Below are positions 38,701 to 48,850 of a stretch of 64,000 nucleotides of DNA, piece by piece; position 1 is the stretch's first letter, and each line of letters begins with the position of its first letter. Source of the DNA: Tomocerus qinae (taxonomy: Eukaryota; Arthropoda; Collembola; Entomobryomorpha; Tomoceridae); the NCBI GenBank assembly GCA_020055645.1, contig CM034549.1, positions 22,403,930 through 22,467,929 on the forward strand. The letters are read 5' to 3'. Position numbers and translations under genes: made by a program. Below the pieces are notes generated by a model. The model was not told the origin of the DNA and ran no database searches. It worked only from the letters and a program-made list of their open reading frames with translations.

Positions 38701-41700
38701 GCACTAAGCCAATTTCGGTTCAATGGGGAGGAATTCGTTCCATTTTGGTCTCCAATTCTAAAATTTAAAAAAATTAACTGAATTGCATACAACAGCATTA
38801 GTCTCCTACAGAACACGATGACAATGCGACAACAACACACAACAAAACGAACCTTGTATCTGAATAAAGTGTTAAAACGAATATCATTTTATTGCAATTT
38901 TTATATTACCGGTTATAAAAAACTAAATAAATAATCAGTCTCATCGAGAACGAATTTATCGAGTAGTCTCGCAATATCCGTAGAAAATAACATTAAGGGA
39001 ATCTGCACACAATGCGAAATGTAAATCTACACAAACGTCTAACTTTTCTACATTACATATAATCAATCTTCAAAGTACCCAAATTCTTAACTGCTATATT
39101 GCAGGACGTACCTACGTTGAGGAGAAGGTATAAATGGAGAGATAGGTAGTTTGAATAAAAGCACAATGGGGTTCATAATTCACTAGTTACATTGACATGA
39201 CGGTCATTTGCCATTGAACCAGATTAATTAAAGGAAGTAGGATGAAATAGGAAATGGAGCATCACGTCGTGTGCACAATAGAGAAAATGCCAACGCAGGA
39301 GTTGCAAGACCGGAAGCAGAAAGTGAAGTTTGTGCGTGACTACTTACGACTCTATCGAGCAGGTAGAAGAGAGGTGAGATATACGCATCGTACTTATATC
39401 ATAGTAGGGACAACAACAACAACAACAAAACAACTTAGTGCATCGTATTAGTATTACGTATATGGATTTCGCAACATAATTTATAAGGTTTTATTATGAG
39501 AAGTAAGTCCATCAAATCTCTATTGCAAAATCTTCTGCTCATGTTATATTATGTTAAATAATATTATAGTTGATAGAGTATAGAAGAGTTAAATCCATCA
39601 GTTAAGGGTTTCTACAATCATCTATCACAATTCCGCATCTGACTCTAATAGTATAATCTGGCATTTATGTGTGAAATAACAAGAATCCGAAGGCCTACTT
39701 TTTTCTCCTCCATCTTCTCCTTAGATTCTGAGGGGAGGACTAAGTTATATTTCATAGAGTAACGCAGGGATATAATAATAACAACGGCCTTAGTCAAGGT
39801 CTCTTTTAACTCATCGAACAAACGTGTGTATAGTGCCAATATCTATATGCTTGACTTATACTCAATTAGCATGGCTTGTGGCTCTTAGAGGTTCAAGTAG
39901 ATTTAATGCTGTTTCTGACGTAATAACATTCCTCCTCCTCTCTCGACTTGTTCTTCAATTCTGGTTTCGTTTCGAGCTAATAATAAAATATTATTCCACA
40001 ACCCTCGCCAGATTCTTCTCAGTTTCAACCTTAATTGCTAATGATATTAAAGTAGTTATACTCTGGATATACTAAGTATACAAATTAAATTAACACTAAC
40101 AATAGCCTAGACTCTGGCATTGTTATTATTATACACTGTAGTAAGCGTTTAAGCTCTAAGTATTTGTAACACAATGGGACACGCTTTTGATAATCAAAGG
40201 AACAAATGATACAACCATCTCATAAATTCTTTTATCTTTCAGAGAGTCAAACAATAATTTGTCTTTTTTAAGCCACAGCACAGTCCACAATAGCTTTTCA
40301 CACAAAACTAATGGCACTGACATGCTTTAGCTTAAATATTTGATGAATAACTGCACCCTGAACCTGAAGGTCTCCTTTGCTTCGCTACTTTATTTCATTT
40401 TTCTTAATGCACACTCTGCTAATGCATTGGAACGAACTGCATTTTCCTCAACACACTCAAGTACTTGCAAACCACACACAATCATTATCACTAACATATC
40501 TATCAAACAATAGTTAATACCATTCTAACTATTCTCAAGTATTTTACACAAAATCTGCCCTTTGCTCACTTTGATCACAGATTATATCTATTGACAAGGA
40601 TCGTAATTGTATAGACTTCCGTCTTGCTATCTCCTCACAGTCATTCACAATTCAATACCAAGACTTAACTTTTTTGTGACAATGCCTATATAGACAATCC
40701 TTTTACATATATAGCCGTAGCCTAATTTTAAATGTCTTTTGTAGTATTAGATAAATTAGTGGCTATTTTCATACCGTGTGGTCTACTAATAGTCTAATAA
40801 TAAGTACAGGAATGTTAACTGCGGAACATTTAGAATAACTACTGTGAACTAGTAACTATCAGCACTCTTAGTACTGAACTTGTTAACTAACTGAGTTTTC
40901 AATCTACACATTCTATCTAGCTAACAGGTTACAATAAAAGTGTACATTCTTTTCCTAAATGCATTTAAGTACTAATTCCAATCGATACTATAATAGTATT
41001 ACCTATTACATTGGAGAAAACATTTATGCTAACTAAACTCTACACATTAAATCAATCTTGCAGCCCTATTACCTACTTCGACGTACAAAAAATCTATAAG
41101 TATACAACAAAATGCAATGTAACTGACGTGCATTGTCTTAAGATAAAAAATCATGACACTGACTGCAATGTAGAGGGTTGTACTTAACTGCAGTTTCCTA
41201 CCAACTTTAGTACTACGGGGAGATATAGCCAAATCGCAAAATTATATCGGAAATTACTGACTCATAACAAGAATTATTCATATTAGAGAAGTTATAAAAA
41301 GGTGTAGCAAATGACACAATCGAAGTTATCTGATCTATGGTAGCTTAAGTATAAAATGATAAATTACATGATTTTCAGTGAATTTCAAATCAAATGTATC
41401 AATAAATATGGAATAATACCAATTACAAACACACATGCTACATCTATCTACCACTGTACCATCTTAAAATTAATAACCTCCACAGGTTATAATTACAAAT
41501 GGAATTAAGCAAGTAATATGAATTTATTGAAGCATGTCTTATCATGCTTGTATGAATGACTCTGATAATGTAATCCATAGATATATAGCAGAAACTTTGT
41601 GAAATAAAATATTTCTCTCTTTAAATCAGAAAACAAACAAAGGTACTTGCTACCCATAGGAAATGGCCATGTGCAAAATGCTGAAAAACACGTGCATAAT

Positions 41701-44700
41701 TGCATTTCATCTGTAATTGTCCTAACTCTTTAAAAAATAAGTGCGTGCTAAGCAGTTAGCGTATCAAATTAATGGCTTCTGACTCTGTGAAATATAATTA
41801 GTATACAAATTAAGTGTAAATGCCGCAAAATTACAGGGTAACTCTCTGGAAAATTTGAAGAAACACTTTCATTGAAATTTGTTAAATTATAGGTTTTGAG
41901 GTCACATAGGCACATACGTAGGTTAAATCTTATGGAGAAGGTCCCAAGTTCAAGGTTAGCTAATATCACACGCGCAAAAATCAATTCTCAGAAAAGTGTT
42001 GACTAAAAATGTACAAATGCGTCAATGCATTAATATTCATGGAGCTACCATACAATTAGTAACCATTCCCTTCAGTAGATTTAATAGGTATAGATAAGGA
42101 TTTTAAGTTTTATTGCAGTGGTCTTTTTATGACTTAAGAATCCAATTTTGGATGAATTGACACGTTTTTGTATTTAATTAACACAGTCATTAATTATTTT
42201 AATACCATATTGTTAGCAGGTCAATTGCGGAAAAATACGTGTATTTGTTCAAAAATTGGAATTTAACATTTCCCACCAGAAAACGGATAAGTATTGTAAA
42301 AGATCATCCTACAGGATTGACTAAAAATGAGTTCATAGAGGCTTAGAATGTTTTTGAGTTGGAAAAGGTCCAATAGTCATGAGAGTGTCATATATGCTGA
42401 TACATGGTTGGATTGCAGAACAGGATTGTGCCTGGTGCCAATGTAAATGTAGTGGAATGGTAAATAAGTATGCGAAACTGTTGAATAATGAGTGAATGCT
42501 TAAAATTAAATGCTAATCAATCGCCTTGACACACAATAATGATAATGATAACAATACGACGCTGCAAACACTTTGTAACTGTTCTAGAAGTGATACTCAT
42601 ACAAGACGAGTACAATGCAGCTCTCTGTATCTGCGTAACAATGAAAAACAATACAGTGTCAGACTAATTAGAAACGAAACGAAAATAAAATTTGGTAGTT
42701 TGTAGTCAACTATTTAACCTTATAGCCCTGTCTCCTATATTCTTCTAATTTGTTCTTTATTGTAATTTCACAAGTGAACTATGAACCTCGTTTACAGACT
42801 TTTATGTACTTACTTGGTCAGCAGCTGCATCATAGCAATTATCTATGCATAAGAATTGTTGATACGACCCACGCGTATACATTCCAAGAGTGAATGCAAT
42901 AATATGGCTACTTCCAAATAAACGTGAATATTTAATTCGAAAAATACCACCGGTTGATAAATGGCTTGCATCTCCTTTATGATTTACTTGCATACGATTA
43001 CCAATTATCTATGTAACAACAAGCTTTATATAAATGGAATATCATTTAGAAAATTGTTTCCCGATATACCTAAGCTAGATTATGATACGATAAGAATTTT
43101 CTTGCAGAATCTCAACAAGGATAATGGAATTACAATCTTGCTTATAAGAAAAGTACCTATATACATACTTAACATAGACATAGATAGAGATTCTAAATTT
43201 TGTAGTAGAATTATTCTAGTTATCTCATCGTCATCACATGCCAGAGATACAGATAAACAATGATATGGTAATCGCTGATGACATTGATCCATTAATTGTC
43301 TTGTTTGAAGATTTCTTGGAGTGTAAAACAACTTTTTTCAAATGTGCATTTTGCACATGAAAAAGAAATACGTCTAAATAAATCTTAAATGCAAAATGCG
43401 CAGCCCAGAAGGAGTGCATTACATATTAAGTAAGTCTAGGTTGAATTGTAATGAGCTGAAAAAAAGTGGATCTTTTAGCATATCATTGAGCGACAGAAAT
43501 AAGTTTACTTCCTATTGGGGATTTTGATAGAGTGCAAACTTGCATTTTTGTATTGTAGCGGTGTGACATGACTTCAAAATGATTCGTTAATGACTATTAC
43601 ATGGATAGGTGACTCATTCTGGAATTGACAAAATAATTCATAAGAAAGAACAGGTAAGAGCTTCCCACTTTGTTGTACCTGTAGGTAGTTATGTAGGGTT
43701 TTGGTTAATATTTTGGTACTAGATGAGGAAAGATTGCATTGTAATGCAAAAGTGAACTGACTAGCTAAAATAATATAGGAAGAACCTTGAAGTTGTTATA
43801 ATACGTCTAAATGGGTCACGGCGTAATGCTATATAGTTGGTAAATAGTAAATAATAATAAGTAAGTAGCGACGAGAATGACTCTAGATGATCTAATCGGA
43901 TATGGCTACTATCAAATTGCAATTTGTGTATAGGTACACCATTGCTAATCTCTATTAGCCTAAGCAAATGTAGAATCCAAGAATTTCACTTCCTTGTACG
44001 AAAGAATTTATTAGCTACCTTCCATCCGTAACAGTCTGACTGATGAGATATCTCACCTCATAGACTTATATGATTTTCAAGGTTGTTCAGACGTTTTGCT
44101 TAACGTTCGTCTTTACTACTCCCAAGAAATGGACCATATAGTGATGGTAGTGGTGACAGAACTGCTTGTATAATGAAATGCAAAAGCACTCTCAGTTACA
44201 GCTACAGGGCTAGTTTTTTTGTTCTTGCACATAAAACTCCTTCCTTACCTTACTTTGATTTCCATTATACGCTACCTTACTAATTGTAAATCCATGAATG
44301 CCATTGCTTTTAGCAAACGTCTTTAATCAATAGTTTAATGTAGCACTCAAGACCATAGTCTTGAAAAAACTCATGCTTAATTCAATTACGACATCATTAG
44401 TGCATTATCAGAATTTCAGAACAGGATTCTCCAAGAATTTACTTAGCTCTCCAGCAATCAAACTAATCCCAATATCAACCTAAGAGGAAAACTTGGGGAA
44501 AAATGGATTTTATTCAATGTGAATATAGATTGGTGAAATGGCTCTCATTGTACTTCTATTTAACTTTTACACTCTGCTGATTACTCGACCCATATGTTTT
44601 ATATCTGTGAATTAATTCAACTCGACTTACAGACTCAAGCCTTGTCTCCCTTTATTGTCTATGCTCAGACTATGTAGTAATATTATGCAGTTAGCATTGA

Positions 44701-45465
44701 CTTTGGATACGAATCATATAATGATAAGCTACGAAGCATATTATAGCGTGGCGAGGATACATTTATAGCTAATGCAAGGTGTGTATACTAATATTAACAT
44801 GATGATAGATCTTAGGTATATAGACACACATAATCTAATAATAATATTATAAGCCATACAAAAGCAAATTATAGCATAGAGCCAATTGAGAAAATTCCTC
44901 AGCAATGTTTCACGAGTTTAACTAAGAAAATTATTTTATTAAACTTACCGAGTATTGCAGATCCAACGAAAAGACTCAAGGTGACGCTTGTGAAGGTTGT
45001 GAATCTCTGCAAATTTACATAACATTCCCAAATGACATTAATGTAAATTGTTTGAATTAACATTAACTGTTATAAACACTATTTTACACTCTGACATCAC
45101 ATAATTATGTGATTCCTGACTGTCATTCACTTGTTATCGTGACTATTCTCTAAATGCAATATCAATAATAAACAGATATCTGTGGGAAGTAATCTCGAAG
45201 TAAATAATATTCTGTTACGGAAAACATTTAATTCACCCATGTATTTAGGGCAAGAGCTAATTTAACGGTATGGGAATAGTTAATTAGTAATTAGTCGTAC
45301 CTCTTTGCGAACACCAGGGAAGATGATGATGAAAGCGATAAAGAGTGTGAAGAAGAGGACGTAAAGTGTGATGGTGGGTACATCTCCAGTGACGGGCGTT
45401 CGGTTACTGTAGCTGTAGAGTGTTGGTCCGCCGTCAGTGCGGAAAGCGTCGAACCACCCTCTCAT
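23786..45465 (-). CDS. DUOXA: Dual oxidase maturation factor (DUOXA / moladietz-type), ER membrane protein
   Basis: DuoxA proteins are multi-pass ER/plasma-membrane partners that let dual oxidase mature and reach the surface to make H2O2. Minus-strand exons: 45301-45465, 44949-45006, 29739-29873, 29330-29567, 27503-27714, 25237-25447, 24890-25160 (430 residues), then 23963-24363 plus 23786-23855 (586 residues in all) or the alternative end 24622-24747 (471 residues). All phases agree. Family marks: GWFDAFRTDGGPTLYSY at the start, a membrane span at about 30-50, a lumenal loop with sequons N115 (NVT) and N125 (NDS), YNERF at 139-143, KGLPYPILTVVEYF at 161-174, EGFCWGRQYRHAGYY at 179-193, further membrane spans, and FSTILEVDYGTPFDRH. 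The Ser/Arg-rich tail is longer than in vertebrates (about 340 aa). Intron 2 is 15.1 kb. The start ATG at 45465 precedes the conserved GWFDAF block. Confidence 0.95.
23963..24363 (-). CDS. DUOXA: DUOXA long-isoform tail exon (Ser/Arg-rich)
   Basis: The acceptor AAAAACAG precedes 133 codons in phase 0, and the donor GTAAAA leaves phase 2. The next exon, 23786-23855, completes RRGSNESTSSSSHPKEVRKQ and ends with TGA. The tail is hydrophilic and rich in Ser, Arg and Asp (SRSQSRRDPTNVS, GDDDSSSRRNSDNSDRSRSG). It is probably cytosolic, disordered and phosphorylatable. It is mutually exclusive with the end at 24622-24747. Confidence 0.8.
24614..24619 (-). terminator. Poly(A) signal of the short DUOXA isoform
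   Basis: AATAAA on the minus strand begins four nucleotides past the TAA at 24622-24624. The closeness of stop and signal marks 24622-24747 as a terminal rather than an internal exon. Confidence 0.6.
24622..24747 (-). CDS. DUOXA: Alternative terminal exon of DUOXA (short isoform)
   Basis: After the acceptor AATTAAG, 41 codons in phase 0 run to TAA: AEPMRLMRSDSKDSTASSSS and then SSGIGPDHQDELPNFQAM... The phase matches the end of exon 24890-25160 exactly. No good donor occurs before the stop, and AATAAA follows at once. The encoded tail resembles the Ser-rich long tail in composition. The choice between this and 24363-23786 probably gives two C-terminal isoforms. Confidence 0.65.
   Translation of the reverse strand, partial: AEPMRLMRSDSKDSTASSSSSSGIGPDHQDELPNFQAMTQN
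25448..27502 (-). other. DUOXA intron 5 (2.06 kb), no other gene seen
   Basis: AT-rich intronic sequence between the exons at 27503-27714 and 25237-25447. No coding or repeat structure was recognised. Confidence 0.6.
27715..29329 (-). other. DUOXA intron 4 (1.6 kb), no other gene seen
   Basis: AT-rich intronic sequence between the exons at 29330-29567 and 27503-27714. Short open frames are present but lack splice context. Confidence 0.6.
29330..29873 (-). CDS. DUOXA: DUOXA exons 3-4 with a stop-free 171-nt intron between them
   Basis: Exon 3 (29739-29873) encodes the start of the lumenal loop (HVADSSIMSYYRAFSREKL, NVTLQ). Exon 4 (29330-29567) encodes the most conserved block of the family (YNERFHW, KGLPYPILTVVEYF, GFCWGRQYRHAGYY). 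The 171-nt intron between them (29568-29738) has GTATGT/CTTCCAG borders but no stop in frame, so the two exons and the intron form one 196-codon open frame. The conserved protein requires its removal. Confidence 0.9.
33530..33701 (+). other. Exon-like open island, plus strand, unidentified
   Basis: Between ATGATTTACACAG and GTGTAC lie 57 open codons (GQIEFFVSYEIQLSCADTDK... ending KERLRKKLQT). The charged composition is unlike a typical AT-rich chance frame. It ends in phase 1. An island at 34638-34692 after a very strong acceptor (TTGTCCCTGTCTTTAG) continues in phase 1 with IGARQDVTSLSCSSGSS. This could be part of an opposite-strand gene nested in the DUOXA intron, or chance. Confidence 0.22.
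37631..37793 (-). other. Exon-like open island, minus strand, unidentified
   Basis: Minus strand: after ACAACTCAG come 54 open codons (SCLRDMIRFQERCNELNMQH... DLIRLFNSHIYYIQSQVN) and a GTAAAG donor in phase 1. The helical, charged composition is protein-like. The frame is also open 39 nt further upstream to an ATG at 37832. It is phase-compatible with the island at 42814-43008. I do not recognise a family. Confidence 0.3.
39251..39373 (+). other. Exon-like open island, plus strand, unidentified
   Basis: Following GATGAAATAG, 41 open codons (EMEHHVVCTIEKMPTQELQD, then KQKVKFVRDYLRLYRAGRRE) end at a GTGAGA donor in phase 0. The sequence is richer in G+C than its surroundings and strongly charged. 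No polypyrimidine tract precedes it, so it might instead be a first coding exon starting at ATG 39254. Unidentified. Confidence 0.27.
39411..39428. repeat. CAA microsatellite
   Basis: Six CAA units, with further AAC/AAA variants just downstream. Simple-sequence repeat. Confidence 0.85.
42814..43008 (-). other. Exon-like open island of 65 codons, minus strand, unidentified
   Basis: Minus strand: the acceptor CTTGTTGTTACATAG is followed by 65 open codons ending at a perfect donor, GACCAA/GTAAGT. It is phase 0-0 and 195 nt long. It reads NRMQVNHKGDASHLSTGGIF, then RIKYSRLFGSSHIIAFTLG, and ends CIDNCYDAAADQ. Composition and splice borders look real, but I recognise no family. It could belong to a separate gene in the DUOXA intron or be an unused DUOXA exon. 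Confidence 0.33.
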
Positions 45466-45520
45466 CGTAGGCCAAACTTCTACTCAAGAAGAAATGTCCA
45501 ACGACCGTCGTCACCACTAA
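45466..45520 (-). other. DUOXA: 5' UTR part of the DUOXA first coding exon
   Basis: A CAATTGCAG acceptor at about 45521-45522 precedes 55 nt of leader before the ATG at 45465. An intron in the 5' UTR is therefore likely, with upstream noncoding exon candidates at 45843-45903 and about 48579-48850. Confidence 0.5.
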
Positions 45521-45842
45521 CTGCAATTGAAAATACAAGTCACTACAACAATAGTCCATTACATTAATTATTAGATAATATTAGCCATGGTAGTTGATGT
45601 TTATGGTGCATAAAAATAGTTACATGGTACTACTAGTGAATAATTAATCAGACCATTAATAAACACATAAGGAAATTTGTAATTAGAAGTTCACATACAG
45701 TATTGTATTTCTTAAGGAGATCCTTAGTTCTAACTACTTCCGCACAGAATAACAACAACGGAACATAAATTACGTTTTGCAAACCCTAAATTGCAATGAT
45801 GTACGTGACACACGTAGAAAACTGACAGAAAATAAAACTCAC

Positions 45843-45903
45843 ATCGTTGTCTTTGAGTTTGCACTTAAATAACAGGAGAACAATCGCGCACATTTGAGAT
45901 ATC
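45843..45903 (-). other. DUOXA: Candidate 5' UTR exon of DUOXA carrying an upstream ATG
   Basis: Minus strand: CACTTTTGCTGCAG and GTGAGT flank a 61-nt exon. It contains an ATG at 45891-45893. When spliced to 45520 this opens a 45-codon frame (MCAIVLLLFKCKLKDND...) that runs past the DUOXA ATG and stops at 45434-45436. It could instead be a coding exon of another gene. Confidence 0.35.
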
Positions 45904-45999
45904 CTGCAGCAAAAGTGTAAAAAATTTAAGGACCATTCTGGATCTATGTTGATATTTGTATTGCGAAATATTTTCCTTAGCACCGAGTAGAAGTTGTTA

Positions 46000-48578
46000 C
46001 AGAGTGACTGATTATTTTAAGACGATAGTAAATAGGTACATTATATTTGTTCATGATGTTTGGGACGAAACAAAAGTATGTGATTACTATTCTCTTCTCT
46101 TCAGCCCATCATCAACACTGAAAATGACACACAGGAGTGACTTTGGTTACTTATGTTACTTATGGCCAAAGAAAAACAAGACAGAGATCGAGACCTTGGT
46201 TTAACTATGCTAACTAATAAGTACTACAATAGTATATGAACCAACCTGTTCTCTCTGTACTATACGCATGCTAACTTATTAGAATGATATGTAATCAGTT
46301 ATTTGTCTTCAGCATCAATTCGTTATTTAACTCTGCTCATTATTGGTGATTACCTATCCCTATTATCCTTCAGTTCTATTTTCAAAATTCATTTCAGCCC
46401 ATTACATTATACATACAAACACACTTGACTATTCACAACATTGTATATATAATTTGATATTACTAATTGATATTCTGACTCTATACACTCTCCTCCTTAT
46501 ACCATATTTGTGAAGATGTCTTCTTGTCTCATTTTTGTCTCTCTGTGTACAATTAGTTTCTATTGTAAATAAATTGCGTCCGCACGTACGTCTACCACTC
46601 ACGTATCTATCTCTTCAGATTTTGTCACATTTATTGGCCCTTATAATTTACACTTATACATTCTGTAAACTACTACATACACCATAAAGAATTTAAATCC
46701 AGTCAATCCTATTGCTATTTCTAAATGTGTAATTAACATTCAATTCATTACTCTACGGCTCTACTAATAATAAGTATTAACAAGTGCGACATTAACTTAA
46801 CGATAGTACTTTGCAACAAGTTTCTCTCTCCTTGGTACATGGCTAAAGACTATATTATTATAAATACAGAGATACTCTACTAAGGTACCCAGTACTAGTT
46901 TCTTCTTCCAAAATCTAGCCATGGACGAATGATAATCTGTTATTTACACATATATTACATTTAGACATGAAACTTGTTTTAAACGTAAGCAATTCTATGG
47001 ACAAGTAATACAACTACAGGAATTTATACTCCCTCCCTAGTGTATTATAATATTAATCCTACAAAAGTCGTCAGTAGTGCTACCGCAGTGACATTTCGGC
47101 TTTACATACGCTATACCGCCTTCTATTCAACTAAGAACCACCGAGCGAGACTACTAATTGCTAGAGACATTGATATTTCTATTGAAAAATATCTCTATTA
47201 CCGCCTAGAAACAAACCCAATAAAAAGCTACAGATAGTATAAAAGTGTCAGATGAGACGCCTAGTTCTTTTAGGGAGTCAATTCAGGCTTGAGACATGTA
47301 AAATAGGCACTAAATTTCTGTGTATTAGCAAGAAACTGTCGTCTGTTGTTGCATGAACCTTTTTGTGGCCTGGAGCTCCTGTCACAAATAATTAACTTGT
47401 GTTGCATGTTGAAGTCTGAAATACACAATGACTACTCATTCCAACTAAATCCTCTCCCGGACGTGCAATAATATTAATATTCTTAGTAAAGCCTTAATTA
47501 AATCCTTCTATGTATCTACGAACTGACATTCTGTGAAATTCTAAGCACACGGCTGAATTAAACTGTCTTACATGACTTGGGTGAATGAACATTGGCCTAT
47601 TGTTATGCCCAAAGAGATTCGACTAGGAACTCATTAACATTTACATTAGATTCTCTTTAATAGCTATACACGTAATTTTACGTTGGATCTTTTCGTGCAT
47701 GTGCAACAGTTACATTTTATTACTCACTTCTCATGTAAATTCAACCACCGCTAAAATATATCTACTGTCCTGATAGACAATGAAATATTGAAATTTTAAG
47801 ATATAAAAATTGTAGTGGTTAAACTACCAATTAAATCTAATGTCTTAAAATATGCAGGAAAAGAGATATTGTTAAAGAGTGCAAGTGCACAAATATGTAA
47901 ATGGAGTGTGTAAGCGGAAAATTGTTCGAGAATTACATCAGAGAACTGCCGCGATGCTCTTCATACATATAAAATGGTATTTAGTGGATGGTGATTATAT
48001 TGGCAATCCTTTAAAATAGTGGCATAATTTTTTTGGTTCATTAAGTGTGATGTGCGAAAGAAAAGTAGGTCTGAGTTTTGGTGGTTCGCTACAGTAGGTA
48101 AATAGGTAAATGAGACATTCTATATTCTGAAGTGCCTATCTGAATTGCAATCATGTATCACATAAGAGTGCGACTGCCGGTGGAAAGAAACGGTAAATGT
48201 TATACAGACAGACATACAATGAGAATGTGGGGAGTATAAACTAGTAAAAGTATGCAATACATAATAGACTGTCTGGTCTGTAACTCTAATGTAAGCGATT
48301 ATGTATTGAGATGAAGTAACGCAAACGCAATGCAGAACGCAATAGCCGGTTTTAAATGTAAACAAGTCAAGTCCCGTTATCACTTTCGTTTTCAATCAAC
48401 AACGTTTGTAAAAGCATCTCACACACACAAAGATGGTTTGTAGCATCTTAAACGTATTTGTATCCCAGACATATCAAATAGTATCTTAAGTAGGACTAAT
48501 TTTTAACCTAGAGACAATTAGTTAGTAATTAGGTACACTTGATTAGGTAGGTAAATAGTCGAAATTTTATAAACTTAC
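46000..48578. other. AT-rich stretch upstream of DUOXA, no gene seen
   Basis: No splice-supported coding segments were recognised. It is probably an intron in the DUOXA 5' UTR if the exon at 48579-48850 is real. Confidence 0.4.
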
Positions 48579-48850
48579 ATTTAAGTGTTGGGTGAAAGGG
48601 TATAATCCAAGCAGTTGGAAGAAACTGCACACTGAGAATCACTTGACATAAGAAAGACACAGTTGAGAAATGAAAACCGAACACACGGAGAGCGGAAGTC
48701 ACAAAAATTAGCTAGCACAAACAAATTGTGCTGATTTTGGCACTGCAAAGACTGATGAGGAACTGAGTGTACGAACAGCAGACTCACTGATAGTCATTCG
48801 TCAGTGGTGACCCTCAAATCCACCTCAAAATCCCTCGTCAGTCCAACCAA
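48579..48850 (-). other. DUOXA: Candidate distal 5' noncoding exon of DUOXA
   Basis: On the minus strand a GC-richer block ends at a good donor, CACTTAAAT/GTAAGTTT. TCAGTG-type initiator motifs lie in the 48785-48845 part. Its minus-strand frame of 68 codons has no protein character. It is the nearest plausible start of the DUOXA transcript, about 3 kb upstream of the ATG. Inference. Confidence 0.3.

Larger units (their letters stand above)
29874..44948 (-). other. DUOXA intron 2 (15.1 kb) with unassigned exon-like islands
   Basis: This very large AT-rich intron separates the first two coding exons from the rest. It contains several open, splice-flanked islands on both strands (see 42814-43008, 37631-37793, 33530-33701 and 39251-39373), none of which I can identify. 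A CAA microsatellite lies at 39411-39428. The remainder shows no recognisable feature. Confidence 0.5.
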
